From CAIZQW01 sp942493055 (GTDB lineage: Bacteria > Verrucomicrobiota > Kiritimatiellia > RFP12 > UBA1067), in NCBI GenBank assembly GCA_942493055.1, contig OW818680.1:1302001-1366000 (forward strand): a DNA stretch of 64,000 bases, in the 5' to 3' direction. Below are positions 41,434-49,527 of the stretch, piece by piece. The notes under the pieces are model-generated. The model saw nothing but the letters and a program-made list of their open reading frames with translations, searched no databases and was not told the origin of the DNA. A program made the translations under genes and the position numbers. How positions within the stretch are numbered: position 1 is the first letter of the stretch; each line of letters opens with the position of its first letter.

Positions 41434-43248
41434 TTAGCGAGAGCCCCTGCCTCTGCTCAGGTCCCCTCCGTCTTTGCCCCTACGTTCGCTCGCCGGTTGC
41501 GAGGGCGGTCCTTTTTGAAAGATTATTCCTGACCTTCCCGACTGTCCGACAATCGGCGATTTCGGAATTTGGACCCGCTCAGGCTGCGGCGTTCTGCTTT
41601 CACGCGGTGGCGTGACAACCGGTTCCCGAGGCGTTGGCCGTGGCGTGACAACCGGTTCCCGAGGCGTGGGCCGTGGCGTGACGACGGGCTCCCGCGGCGG
41701 CGTGGGTCGTGGCGTGACGACGGGCTCCCGCGGCGTAGGCCGTGGCGTGACGACCGGCTCCCGAGGCGTAGGCCGTGGCGTGACGACCGGCTCCCGAGGC
41801 GTAGGCCGTGGCGTGACGTCCTTTTGCTCCTTGGGCGGCACGGTCACCCGAGGCTCGGAAATGGGTGGCTTTACGCCGGCCTTCCCCTCCTGAGTCGGTT
41901 GTCTACGCTCCCGAGGCTCGGCGATTGGCTGCACCGTATTTTCCTTGCGCTCGCTGATCGTGCCCGGAGTCTTTCGCTCACTCGCCGTTGTCGACTCCCA
42001 ACGGTTCCGTTCGTTCCGGAAGGTCTGCACAGCGGTTGCCTGTTTCTTAATATTCTGACGTTTTTCATCCGTAATCCGTTCAAGTTTAATGGGGGCCTCA
42101 CGACGGGCGGCCACGCTGGCCAGAGGCTGCGTAACCCGCATGTTACCCCGCTCGGCTTCAGGCAACCTAGCCACGCGGTCTTCCTGCTCACGATACGTCC
42201 GAGGAGGCCGAAGATTCTTATCGTTCCGACGGCGGTGGTAGTCTTCACGTCCGTGCTCCTCCCAACGCGGTTCGGTGCGATGTCGGCTCCAACGGGTATG
42301 CTGGTAGACCGGGTCATACCACGTGCGGCTCCGATGCGAGCCAAACCACGGGAAAATGCCGATCGACACGTACGCGTCGTCATAGTAATCCCCGAAATAG
42401 TAATGGCTGTAGCGCGGATACGCAAAGAGATTGAGGCGCAGCAATCCGACGTCAATGACAATGCTGGGGGAGAAGGAGAAGTTCATCCGGCCATAGACCC
42501 TGGGCGAGAAGTACACAGGCGCAAACAATACGCCCCGGCGCTCGAACGCGTAATCCCAGTGACCCGCGGCGAAAATATAGCCGCGTGGGGTCGGGACATA
42601 ATGGGTCGGCACCCAGACCCAGTCCGACCGTGCTTCCAGCCAATAGCCGGCACGCCGGACATACTGGCCTTGGACCCAGTACATGCAGGGCGGCACCCAG
42701 ATCGTGTCAGGCGAAGGCGCAGAGCCGTAAGGCTCCATGTCACCCGCCGTTGGCGGGGCAGGCAGATATTCGATCTCTTCGACGCCAGCAGGCGTCCAGA
42801 AGCCAGGTACCCATTCCCATCCGTCCGGCACCTGGGCCCAGTAGCCCGGAACCCAAGACATTCTCGGGGGAGCGACGCGCCAGCAGGCGCTCACCCAGAT
42901 GTATCCGCGGCGATCTGCGTCCCACGACCAGTACCCGGGGATCCAAGCATATTGCTGTCCTTGTGGCCGCTCATTCGGCGGGACCTCCTCGATGTTCGGT
43001 GGTGGCCGTTCCGGCGCAATGAGTCCCGTCTGATACTCGAGGTTGACGGGTTCCGCGAACGCCTCATGTACCGGACCGCGGCTCAGAACTTCCGGCTGCT
43101 CTTGGTCCGGAAGTGCTGGGGGGGTATCCGCGTCCACGGCCGGCATCAAGAGTTGGGCAACACTGGTGTGGGCGGCAAAACCGACCAGCACGGAGACTGC
43201 ACTGATGGCAAGAATCCGGGATATACCCTGTGAATGATTGGTATGCAT
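41434..43248 (-). CDS. YXWGXW-repeat exported protein with Pro-rich tandem repeats
   Basis: A 604-residue protein with a signal peptide (ILAISAVSVLVGFAAHTSVA). Residues 95-160 hold tryptophan-rich units of the YXWGXW type (YAWIPGYWSWDAD, SWVPGYWAQVPDGWEWVPGF), and aromatic units continue to about 300. A charged region (330-470) is followed by six or more copies of TPRPTPREPVV. The tail (ERVQIPKSPIVGQSGRSG, FQKGPPSQP) is shared with the repeat lipoprotein at 46303-47283. It probably lies in the periplasm or on the outer membrane and may bind peptidoglycan or polymer. It is the last gene of a four-gene set starting at 44487. Confidence 0.82.
   Translation of the reverse strand: MHTNHSQGISRILAISAVSVLVGFAAHTSVAQLLMPAVDADTPPALPDQEQPEVLSRGPVHEAFAEPVNLEYQTGLIAPERPPPNIEEVPPNERPQGQQYAWIPGYWSWDADRRGYIWVSACWRVAPPRMSWVPGYWAQVPDGWEWVPGFWTPAGVEEIEYLPAPPTAGDMEPYGSAPSPDTIWVPPCMYWVQGQYVRRAGYWLEARSDWVWVPTHYVPTPRGYIFAAGHWDYAFERRGVLFAPVYFSPRVYGRMNFSFSPSIVIDVGLLRLNLFAYPRYSHYYFGDYYDDAYVSIGIFPWFGSHRSRTWYDPVYQHTRWSRHRTEPRWEEHGREDYHRRRNDKNLRPPRTYREQEDRVARLPEAERGNMRVTQPLASVAARREAPIKLERITDEKRQNIKKQATAVQTFRNERNRWESTTASERKTPGTISERKENTVQPIAEPRERRQPTQEGKAGVKPPISEPRVTVPPKEQKDVTPRPTPREPVVTPRPTPREPVVTPRPTPREPVVTPRPTPPREPVVTPRPTPREPVVTPRPTPREPVVTPPRESRTPQPERVQIPKSPIVGQSGRSGIIFQKGPPSQPASERRGKDGGDLSRGRGSR
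41610..41810 (-). repeat. Coding tandem repeat, six 33-36-bp units
   Basis: Six consecutive units each encode an 11-12-residue VTPRPTPREPV block. Units start at 41610, 41643, 41676 (36 bp with one extra proline), 41712, 41745 and 41778. Adjacent units are identical or differ at a few bases, so copy number is likely to vary by slippage. Confidence 0.9.
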
Positions 43249-43269
43249 AATCTCTATCCTTTCCTCATG

Positions 43270-43602
43270 CTACCGCCCCGAATGGCCCGGGCCGTGTCCT
43301 TTATCGCGTCCCTGATCGTGTCCAGGCCTGCCATCCCGGTACCGGACTTCCCGTGGATAACGATCCCGAGGAAGGCTTGTCCAAGGTCCGCTGCGCGAGC
43401 GTGAATAATACCACCCGTTATTCTGATAATGGTAGTGATATCCCTCTTGTACATAGTAAGGTTCCGTATCAAACACAACAATGGGCGGAAGCGGCGGTGC
43501 CAACAACATGGGTTGTCCGTGACGTCCAGGCACCAGCAAACACCCCGTCCCGATCAGGAGCGGCAGAACCGCTCCGGTTAGCAGCCAAACTTTCACATTC
43601 AT
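43270..43602 (-). CDS. Small Tyr-rich lipoprotein, single repeat unit
   Basis: A 110-residue lipoprotein with lipobox LLIGTGCLL. The mature part holds one copy of a unit that begins PPLPPIVVFDTEPYYV and runs through GYHYHYQNNGWYYSRSRSGP to DRYPREVRYRDG. The same unit occurs twice in the protein at 46303-47283, with most residues conserved. The tail is rich in Gly, His and Arg. The ATG at 43602 is chosen for the signal peptide. It ends 21 bp before the YXWGXW gene. The function is unknown; an extracytoplasmic structural role is likely. Confidence 0.78.
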   Translation of the reverse strand: MNVKVWLLTGAVLPLLIGTGCLLVPGRHGQPMLLAPPLPPIVVFDTEPYYVQEGYHYHYQNNGWYYSRSRSGPWTSLPRDRYPREVRYRDGRPGHDQGRDKGHGPGHSGR

Positions 43603-43666
43603 AATAACATCTCTTTCTTTTTTAATACGGACCATCCTGTCTGTTCAGCGATGATCCTTATCAAGA

Positions 43667-44221
43667 CTAGAAGTGCCAGTTTACAAGGATCATCCCAGGT
43701 GCCAACTCGTCAGGCAACTTGGAGAACCATTCGTTTTTAGGCATAACGTTAATGATGCCGATCTGCACGCCGGACTCGACTGCATTCGCATAGTTGAACA
43801 CACCAAGCTGCAATCCATTCAGGCTGCCAGCAGTGTTCACCAGTGCGCACTGGAAACCGGTCATCCTGCCGGAAACGACATTCACGCCGCCAACAACCCA
43901 GCCAAAGAACGGGCCGCCCTGCCATCCGGAGAAGTCACCCTGAGCATAGTTGAAAAAACTCCACTGGAGGCCGGTGTAGGTATCCGAGTAATTCACCAGG
44001 CCGACACTCAAACCGGAACTGTCACCCGTGGATCCATTGACCAATCCGAGGGCAAACGCCGACTGTGGGTTCTCACCCCAAACGCTGAGGCTGAAGCCAT
44101 CAATCCGCTCACTGCGATCATGGATCGCAACATCAGGTGTCAGACTGAGCTGAAAAGGCTCGCTGGCCATGACTGCGCTCACGCTTAAAACACCTGTCAG
44201 TACTGCTAATAACTTGTTCAT
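43667..44221 (-). CDS. LA_2272-like surface repeat protein
   Basis: A 184-residue exported protein (signal MNKLLAVLTGVLSVSAVMA). The body repeats short units in the pattern GxxxGLxNxxxxxxGLQ: FALGLVNGSTGDSSGLSVG, LVNYSDTYTGLQWSFFNYA, GFQCALVNTAGSLNGLQLG, VFNYANAVESGVQIGIIN. This periodic pattern matches the LA_2272/LA_2273 surface-repeat proteins of Leptospira and relatives and suggests a beta-solenoid or small barrel. It ends with LVNWHF. The role is unknown. It lies 77 bp after the Thivi_2564-type gene and shares its promoter. Confidence 0.7.
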   Translation of the reverse strand: MNKLLAVLTGVLSVSAVMASEPFQLSLTPDVAIHDRSERIDGFSLSVWGENPQSAFALGLVNGSTGDSSGLSVGLVNYSDTYTGLQWSFFNYAQGDFSGWQGGPFFGWVVGGVNVVSGRMTGFQCALVNTAGSLNGLQLGVFNYANAVESGVQIGIINVMPKNEWFSKLPDELAPGMILVNWHF

Positions 44222-44298
44222 TGCTTCTTTCTCCTTGTTTGTTCGTTTCTCTTTTTGATTGATGGCACTGTCACCCGAACCCGTTCCAATGCCATTTT

Positions 44299-44487
44299 TC
44301 ACATTTTAAAGATATTCCTGATACTGTCGATAGTCCCGAATGTCACGAGTAACCAAAAGCAGAGCATTCCGATCAAGAGGGGATTGATAATGGCCTTGAT
44401 TGTGTTGGGCATGGGAACATACGTGTTGACCGACCACAACCCTATTCCGCTGAAGGACATCACCAAGATAATTTTCACAAGTGACAT
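44299..44487 (-). CDS. Thivi_2564-type small membrane protein
   Basis: A 62-residue peptide with two hydrophobic helices around VNTYVPMPNTIKAIINPL. The NTY.PM...K.I.N pattern is that of the Thivi_2564 family of short membrane proteins. The start at 44487 has AAGGAG six bases upstream. The function is unknown. It is the first gene after a shared-box promoter, and homologues of this type commonly sit near other small stress-associated membrane peptides. Confidence 0.78.
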   Translation of the reverse strand: MSLVKIILVMSFSGIGLWSVNTYVPMPNTIKAIINPLLIGMLCFWLLVTFGTIDSIRNIFKM

Positions 44488-44533
44488 GAGAACTCCTTTC
44501 TGTCGTGCTGTGTCTAATTGCTCGCACATAAGC

Positions 44534-44577
44534 AGAGTACACAATAAGGAGATTCCAAGCTATAGGGATAAACCCTA
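44534..44577 (-). promoter_or_regulatory. Shared-box promoter (copy 6) for the Thivi_2564-to-YXWGXW gene set
   Basis: On the minus strand TAGGGTTTATCCCTATAG (44560-44577) is followed after exactly 20 nt by TACTCT (44534-44539). This copy has the most symmetric outer arms (CTATAGGG and CCCTATAG). Confidence 0.66.
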
Positions 44578-44615
44578 CTGCCCGGGATGTGGGAGTAGAA
44601 GAAAGGAGCAACGAA

Positions 44616-44815
44616 TTAAATTATGAGTTAAAAGTTAAACGGAATTAACGAAGGAGTAACTTGTTTCCCTCAGAAGCGCTGAGGCGCAGAGGATGTGTTT
44701 CATTCTTAATCTCGTTACTTAATCGCCCTACTTAATCTGTCTTAGACAAAGTAAAGAGATTAAGTAATTAGAAGAAGAATAGTCGTGTTTCTATGTGTTC
44801 CGTGGGCAAAGAAGT
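44616..44815. repeat. Intergenic composite of short-word repeats
   Basis: The 290-bp gap between the box promoter and the next gene holds several word types: AGTTAAAAGTTAAAC near 44627, CTCAGAAGCGCTGAGGCGCAG near 44672, TTACTTAATC paired with GATTAAGTAA (44714 and 44760 area), and GTTTCTATGTGTTCCGTGGG near 44790. No reading frame is supported. The words resemble those of the other intergenic elements in style but not in sequence. Confidence 0.5.
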
Positions 44816-44869
44816 TGAAGTTATAGGTAATCCCCATATATTAGAGCGGCTTGGCCATGCAGCGAGCGC

Positions 44870-45865
44870 TTACGGAGTAGCTGGGCGCGGCTGGGCGCGT
44901 TCAGGAGCGGACTGGCCTTGACCGAACATCTTTGCGGCCATTTTCATTCCCATCTCCTGCATGGCCCGCTGCTGCTTCTGGTTTGCCTTGAATTGTTCAA
45001 GCTGAGTGGGCGTCAGGATCGTGGCGGCCTTAGCCACATATTGTTCCTGCAACTTCGCGCTTTCCTCCAGCAACTGAGTGATTTTCTCCGGAGTGAACTG
45101 CGAAGGATCCGGCATCTGCTGGTCGCCAACCCCAGGTACCACGCTCTTAAAATTGCTACGCTCATCGTGCATGGCCCGAATGAGACTGTCCTCCTGCTCC
45201 TCCGACAGCGGGTCGGCCGAGCCGAGCGACCCCTTAAACATGGCAACCTGCATACGCTCAGGTTGCGTCTCTTCAAATGATTTATAGAGCGTGTAATTTT
45301 CATCGCCTAACAACGCTTTGCACTGTGCATCGTAGGAGGCGGTCATCTCCTTTATCCGGTCGGCCGCTGCTTTCTTCTCTTCCGGCGTGGCAGCGCTGTT
45401 CATCATCTCCATCGAGCTGTCCACCAGTGCCATCTGCTTGTCCAACAGCAGACTCTTGAAACTTTCCATCTCCGCATCTGTAAGTTGCAGACACTTGAAG
45501 AGCGGGCCGTACATCATCTCAATCTGCCCTTTTTGTTGCGCCCGGATCATCTCCTTCATTCCAGGATTCTTCATGAGCGAGGCAATGTCCTTCATCGGCG
45601 ATTCCGGTGCGGGTGCAGGCTTGCTTTCCACTTGCGCCGGCCGCGCCTCGATCTGCTCTTCTTGGGGCTTTGCTTCCGATGGCTTTGTCTTCTCTGGCTT
45701 TGCGACTGTCCGTTTATTTTTCGCCTGCGCGCTCTGCTCCACCGTTCGCGTCAGCGCCGCCTGCTCTTGACTGAGCTGCTGAATCTGGTGACGCTGAAAA
45801 AGGCAGACGCCGACCAGCGCCACAATGAAAATTCCCAACACCACAAGTACGACCTGCTTATTCAT
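44870..45865 (-). CDS. Single-pass membrane protein with coiled-coil exterior domain
   Basis: A 331-residue protein. One N-terminal helix (VVLVVLGIFIVALVGVCLFQ) acts as an anchor. A coiled coil (HQIQQLSQEQAALTRTVEQS), a Lys/Pro/Glu-rich linker (50-90) and a helical Met-rich domain follow (ASLMKNPGMKEMIRAQQKG, LKCLQLTDAEMESFKSLLLD). The pattern L.LTD.Q...F..L.......M is reminiscent of Spy/CpxP-like or LTXXQ periplasmic chaperones, with TPTQLEQFKANQKQQRAMQ near the end. I offer this only as a resemblance. The ATG at 45865 with AAAAGGAG is used; a long in-frame extension upstream crosses the lipoprotein gene and was rejected. Confidence 0.7.
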   Translation of the reverse strand: MNKQVVLVVLGIFIVALVGVCLFQRHQIQQLSQEQAALTRTVEQSAQAKNKRTVAKPEKTKPSEAKPQEEQIEARPAQVESKPAPAPESPMKDIASLMKNPGMKEMIRAQQKGQIEMMYGPLFKCLQLTDAEMESFKSLLLDKQMALVDSSMEMMNSAATPEEKKAAADRIKEMTASYDAQCKALLGDENYTLYKSFEETQPERMQVAMFKGSLGSADPLSEEQEDSLIRAMHDERSNFKSVVPGVGDQQMPDPSQFTPEKITQLLEESAKLQEQYVAKAATILTPTQLEQFKANQKQQRAMQEMGMKMAAKMFGQGQSAPERAQPRPATP

Positions 45866-45956
45866 ATCGATTCTCCTTTTCTGCATGCATGTCAAAAACT
45901 CCGCAGGTTGATGCGGAGTTCTTAAGTGATTCTGCAGCCTCACACGGTTCTTCAAC

Positions 45957-46238
45957 TTATTTTTGCAACTTCTCTCCGGCCTTATCAACAGCCTCGCCGA
46001 CCTTCTCAATAATCTTGCCAGTCTTATCAACAGCCTTTCCGGCGATATCTTTGGCCTTTTCAGCGACGACTTCCGCCTTCTCGGCACCCTTCTTCGCGAC
46101 TTCATCAATCTTCGCGCCAGTCCGTTCGGCAAGGCCAGGTGGCGGCGGTGGCGGTTCAGGCTTCTTGCCGCACCCTGTCATGGTCAAGGCTCCGGCGACG
46201 ACGATGAGACTCAGATAGACTCCTGCGTTTGCTTTCAT
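45957..46238 (-). CDS. Small Lys/Ala-rich lipoprotein, paralogue of the one at 29907
   Basis: A 93-residue lipoprotein with Cys23 in ALTMTGCGKK. A short proline run (PEPPPPPPG) separates the anchor from an amphipathic helix (KIDEVAKKGAEKAEVVAEKA, GKIIEKVGEAVDKAGEKLQK). Signal, linker and the closing KVGEA.DKAGE..QK match the lipoprotein at 29907-30158. No shared box lies at this copy, which appears to be internal to a transcript starting near 48.5 kb. The function is unknown. Confidence 0.8.
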   Translation of the reverse strand: MKANAGVYLSLIVVAGALTMTGCGKKPEPPPPPPGLAERTGAKIDEVAKKGAEKAEVVAEKAKDIAGKAVDKTGKIIEKVGEAVDKAGEKLQK

Positions 46239-46302
46239 GCGGCTGTATCCTCTCTTTGTGGTTGTTCAAAAAATGTCGTATGACATCTTAAGGCCAGGCG
46301 TG

Positions 46303-47283
46303 CTAATCGCGTGAGTGCCACTTGCCTTTGTTCGCCTCCAACGCCTCTTTTTCTTTGTTTTCAGCAACAGGTTTCGAAGGCGCCCCCTTTTGAATGCTCA
46401 CGGGCTTCCCGGAGCGCCCGACAATCGGCTTCTTCTGGATCTGGGCCCGCTCCAGGTGTTGCGTCTTGCCTTCAAGAGGCGGCGTGATAACGCCTGGCGC
46501 CTGAACCACGGGCTGTGTCAGAGCGGCTCCGCGTTCCTTCGGGGGTTGCACTTGCTGCGTATGCTTCGTGGGGGGCATCACAGGGACCTTCTGCTCCTTC
46601 GGCGGATACGTTCTTTCCGGGGTTTTGGAAGGCGGAAGCACGCGGGGCTTAACCGGCTGCACGGGCTGAACGTTCACCGGATATTTAGGCGGGGGCATCG
46701 TTGGAGACTTGTGCTCCAGCGGCGGCTGGACGCGCTCCCGATGCTCAGGGATTGGCTGGGTAATATGAGGGACATGTCCCTTGTCATCCCCGTGCCGGCC
46801 ATCCCGATAGCGGACCTCTTTGGGGTAGCGGTCCTTGGGCAGGCTCGTCCAAGGTCCGCTTTTGGACTTGGAATAGTACCATCCGTTATTTTGATAGTGG
46901 TAGTGAAAGCCTTGATGGACATAATAAGGCTCTGTTTCAAACAAGACCAGAGGAGGAAGGGGAGGCGCTATCAGCACCTGAAGCCCTGGCCCCGCGCCAT
47001 GCCCGTAACCACCATCCCGGTACCGGACCTCCCGGGGATAGCGATCCCGGGGCAGCAACGTCCAGGGGCCGCTGCGCGAGCGTGAATAATACCACCGGTC
47101 CTGCTGATAATGATAGTGATACCCTTGCTGGACGTAGTAAGGCTCTGTTTCAAAGACGACCACCGACGGAAGCGGGGGCGCATAGACCACAGTTCGTACC
47201 TCACGCGCGGGAGTCACCACGCAACCTGCCCCGAATAGGAGCACCATAAGAAGTCCTGAAAACATACAGTTTTTCGAATTCAT
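46303..47283 (-). CDS. Tyr-rich lipoprotein with two repeat units and Pro-rich tail
   Basis: A 326-residue lipoprotein with lipobox LLFGAGCVV. Two copies of the unit seen once at 43270-43602 follow (PPLPSVVVFETEPYYVQQGY and PPLPPLVLFETEPYYVHQGF, each running to RYPREVRYRDG or RYPKEVRYRDG). The second half is rich in Pro, Lys and Gln. The tail (ERAQIQKKPIVGRSGKP, IQKGAPSKP) matches the end of the YXWGXW protein. The protein therefore combines pieces of two neighbours in the other gene set. It probably forms an extracytoplasmic aromatic and proline-rich structure. Confidence 0.77.
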   Translation of the reverse strand: MNSKNCMFSGLLMVLLFGAGCVVTPAREVRTVVYAPPLPSVVVFETEPYYVQQGYHYHYQQDRWYYSRSRSGPWTLLPRDRYPREVRYRDGGYGHGAGPGLQVLIAPPLPPLVLFETEPYYVHQGFHYHYQNNGWYYSKSKSGPWTSLPKDRYPKEVRYRDGRHGDDKGHVPHITQPIPEHRERVQPPLEHKSPTMPPPKYPVNVQPVQPVKPRVLPPSKTPERTYPPKEQKVPVMPPTKHTQQVQPPKERGAALTQPVVQAPGVITPPLEGKTQHLERAQIQKKPIVGRSGKPVSIQKGAPSKPVAENKEKEALEANKGKWHSRD

Positions 47284-47361
47284 AAACCTGATTCCTTTCG
47301 TTGTTTTGATAAACGTAAGACAGGCAACAAGATTGCCTGCAATCATAAAAATATGCAATGC

Positions 47362-48546
47362 CTACGGCTTCACCTTCATGGTTCTGACACACTGCTCTAT
47401 CGCGTCCTGCTCCTTCGCCATTTCCTCGGCTAGTCCCCAGCATTCGACTGTGGTGATGTATTTTTTGTCCACCACGGTGACGAGCATGTATTGATACTCT
47501 TTGCGTCCCAACGCCTTAGTTCCCACAAACTGGGTCCCCTTCGCCCCTGTCGTGAGCGAAAAGTCTTTGACAGCACTCAAGGCGATCACCTTATTGGCAA
47601 CGAGCCAGCGCCGGACGATCTGCGTCCAGAAGAGCGTCGTGCCCCCCTCGAAATTGTCATGCCGGCTCACCAGCAGCATCACGCCACTCCCCGACATCGC
47701 ACGCGTCTTGCCCTCAACCTCGGAGAGCTTCACGAAGGTCTCCGGCAAATCCATTTTCAGCCATGACCACCAGTGGCTGAAGGGGCTGAACGATGTATGC
47801 GGATTGATAACAATGTCCGTGGCAAGATTGCGCACCCAGGAAAAGGGGATCGTCTCCCGCAGTTCCGTCTGAGCGATAGGAGAGTTCAGCGCCACTGTGA
47901 GTGTCGAGTAAGCCACCGCATGCGACAGATACTTGATCCGACCCTTGATCAGTTCCAGTTCCTCCACCACGCGCTGCATCTCCTTCTCGACCTTCAGCAA
48001 ATCTTCAACTTTATCGCTTTTCTTGAGCAATTCAGCCAGCCGGTTCCGTGTCTCCTCGTTTGTCCGCACACGGATATCGAGATCCATCATCTCCTCTGTC
48101 ACATCCGTACCCTTGATGGTCCGCGAGGTGATCTCGCCCAGCTTGCCGACCTGCTCAAGGGCGTCATTCAGCCGGGCCGCCGGGATACGCACGATGAGGG
48201 TGTTCTCCTGCATACTCTGCATATAGCCCTTCAGGGTACTGGTCATGAGCTTCAGCGACTCCACAGCCCCTGCGATATTCTGAACCACGACGCGCAGCGT
48301 GACATCATACGTCATCAGCCGCTCCGGGGCATTGGCCGTCTGTTCAAGGTTTCCCGTGGTCGCAACTTCCGCGCCTCCCACGTTATTCGCGGGGACTTCT
48401 GTCGGTGCTACAACAGCACGCATCTCTTTCGCCATATAGGCAGGCTCTGATTCAGCCATGTACGCTGAAAACTCACTCGCGCATCCTCCCGTGAAGAGAA
48501 ACAGAACAACGAGCACACACGTACGCCAGCAGATTGATTTCATCAT
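47362..48546 (-). CDS. DUF4349 lipoprotein
   Basis: A 394-residue lipoprotein with lipobox LFTGGCAS. The DUF4349 core covers residues 75-240: RLMTYDVTLRVVVQNIAGAV, GKLGEITSRTIKGTDVTEEM, DLDIRVRTNEETRNRLAELL, then a coiled coil (KVEDLLKVEKEMQRVVEELE) and a strand (YSTLTVALNSP). Typical DUF4349 proteins end with a membrane helix, but here an extra C-terminal domain of 150 residues is present (ALGRKEYQYMLVTVVDKK). The family role is not established. The start is one of two adjacent ATGs (48546 or 48543) after AAGGGAAG. It appears to head a co-directional set reaching 44870. Confidence 0.82.
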   Translation of the reverse strand: MMKSICWRTCVLVVLFLFTGGCASEFSAYMAESEPAYMAKEMRAVVAPTEVPANNVGGAEVATTGNLEQTANAPERLMTYDVTLRVVVQNIAGAVESLKLMTSTLKGYMQSMQENTLIVRIPAARLNDALEQVGKLGEITSRTIKGTDVTEEMMDLDIRVRTNEETRNRLAELLKKSDKVEDLLKVEKEMQRVVEELELIKGRIKYLSHAVAYSTLTVALNSPIAQTELRETIPFSWVRNLATDIVINPHTSFSPFSHWWSWLKMDLPETFVKLSEVEGKTRAMSGSGVMLLVSRHDNFEGGTTLFWTQIVRRWLVANKVIALSAVKDFSLTTGAKGTQFVGTKALGRKEYQYMLVTVVDKKYITTVECWGLAEEMAKEQDAIEQCVRTMKVKP

Positions 48547-48625
48547 GTCAGCTTCCCTTTCAGATACGTATTCGTCTACAGACAACACATTCATGCCAAA
48601 TCAGATGTTGAAATATTAGGCCTTT

Positions 48626-48930
48626 TTCTTGAAAAAAACAATAGAAATATAGTTTTTCAAGGAATCAAGGCTCGATGTGACAGGTTGACCGGGTGACAGG
48701 TTGACTGAGTGAGCATACCTTCGGCGACTCGGCATAAGATCTGAAGGCTGATTCTGCCGTCCAGCACGGCGGGATCTATGAGACCGCCGAACGCCTGACA
48801 AGGCGTTGCGCTACACATGCATAGTTCTGTTAACTCAATAGACCGAAGGGTCTACTTTTGCGAAGAACTCCCGCACTGGAAGCTTGATTGCGGCCCTAAA
48901 AACCGATACTGTATTTCCAGTGCGCAAGTC
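48626..48930. repeat. Intergenic region with several inverted repeats
   Basis: The 410-bp gap between the DUF4349 gene and the next plus-strand gene holds no supported frame. It contains CTTGAAAAA/TTTTTCAAG (48628-48636 with 48653-48661) and two TGACAGGTTGAC words near 48680-48705. Also present are an AACGCC/AGGCGTT hairpin near 48792 and a perfect 10-bp inverted repeat CGCACTGGAA/TTCCAGTGCG (48872-48881 with 48915-48924). No promoter for either flanking gene is clear. Confidence 0.6.
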
Positions 48931-48956
48931 ATAAACAATAGCACGAGTCGGAAATA

Positions 48957-49451
48957 ATGGACGGAAAATACACAGAGTTCATCATTGAAAAGAAGAAACC
49001 CCGCGCTTCAAAAGGATGCTTGTCATTCATCGTATTGTTCATAGCGCTCGGCGTCGGTGGCTATTTCTATCTTCGTTCCCCGCATTTCAGTGGCGCTGTG
49101 GCCGTTTCGATGGAGCTCGCGATGTGGCCGCCGGATGGGCCGTCGGCCCTCGACGACCAACCTTCAGTGCAGGCGAGCATCACCAATACGCCAGCGTGTG
49201 AATCATTACTCGTGTTGCTGCGTTCGGCACGTCTTCGCATGGACCTCTGTAAGTGCGGCGATATTGGCACCCTCAAGATTCGATACGCCAACGGAACGAC
49301 TGACACGCTTGAACTCTTGCCCGGGCATGACTCAGCCAGCTATGAATTCAGATTTGGAAATGGCTTGTATCGCTTGTCCCGAGAACGGTTTTTCCAAGTG
49401 TTGCGCGATGTTGGTGTTGACACGGCAAAGATATCGGAGCGCAAGCACTGA
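48957..49451 (+). CDS. Membrane-anchored protein of unknown function
   Basis: A 164-residue protein. A basic cytoplasmic start (EFIIEKKKPRASKG) leads to one membrane helix (CLSFIVLFIALGVGGYFYL), with the remainder probably outside. The outer part has a cysteine pair (LCKCGDIGTLKIRYANG) and a strand-rich end (GHDSASYEFRFGNGLYRLSR). I recognise no family. GGAA lies upstream of the ATG. Spacing to the next gene is 76 bp and the two could be co-transcribed. Confidence 0.6.
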   Translation: MDGKYTEFIIEKKKPRASKGCLSFIVLFIALGVGGYFYLRSPHFSGAVAVSMELAMWPPDGPSALDDQPSVQASITNTPACESLLVLLRSARLRMDLCKCGDIGTLKIRYANGTTDTLELLPGHDSASYEFRFGNGLYRLSRERFFQVLRDVGVDTAKISERKH

Positions 49452-49527
49452 GCTGCCTAACCATCTGACTCATGGGGTATGGAACCCAAAGAGGCAGGTT
49501 TATTAACACTATTAGGGAACGTGAACT

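Noticed and set aside
41610..41810. CRISPR-like regular repeats
   Set aside because: Units are contiguous without spacers and encode a Pro-rich peptide in frame with the gene.
41569..43233. A 554-codon open frame on the plus strand opposite the YXWGXW gene
   Set aside because: It mirrors the Pro/Arg-rich and Trp-rich coding strand, has no ribosome site or domain, and the minus-strand protein has a signal peptide and family repeats.
45866..46132. N-terminal extension of the single-pass membrane protein (Arg-rich)
   Set aside because: It reads through the lipoprotein gene in another frame. A membrane helix and a strong ribosome site mark the true start at 45865.
48616..48801. A 61-codon basic minus-strand frame
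   Set aside because: It covers inverted repeats, has biased composition and lacks a ribosome site.
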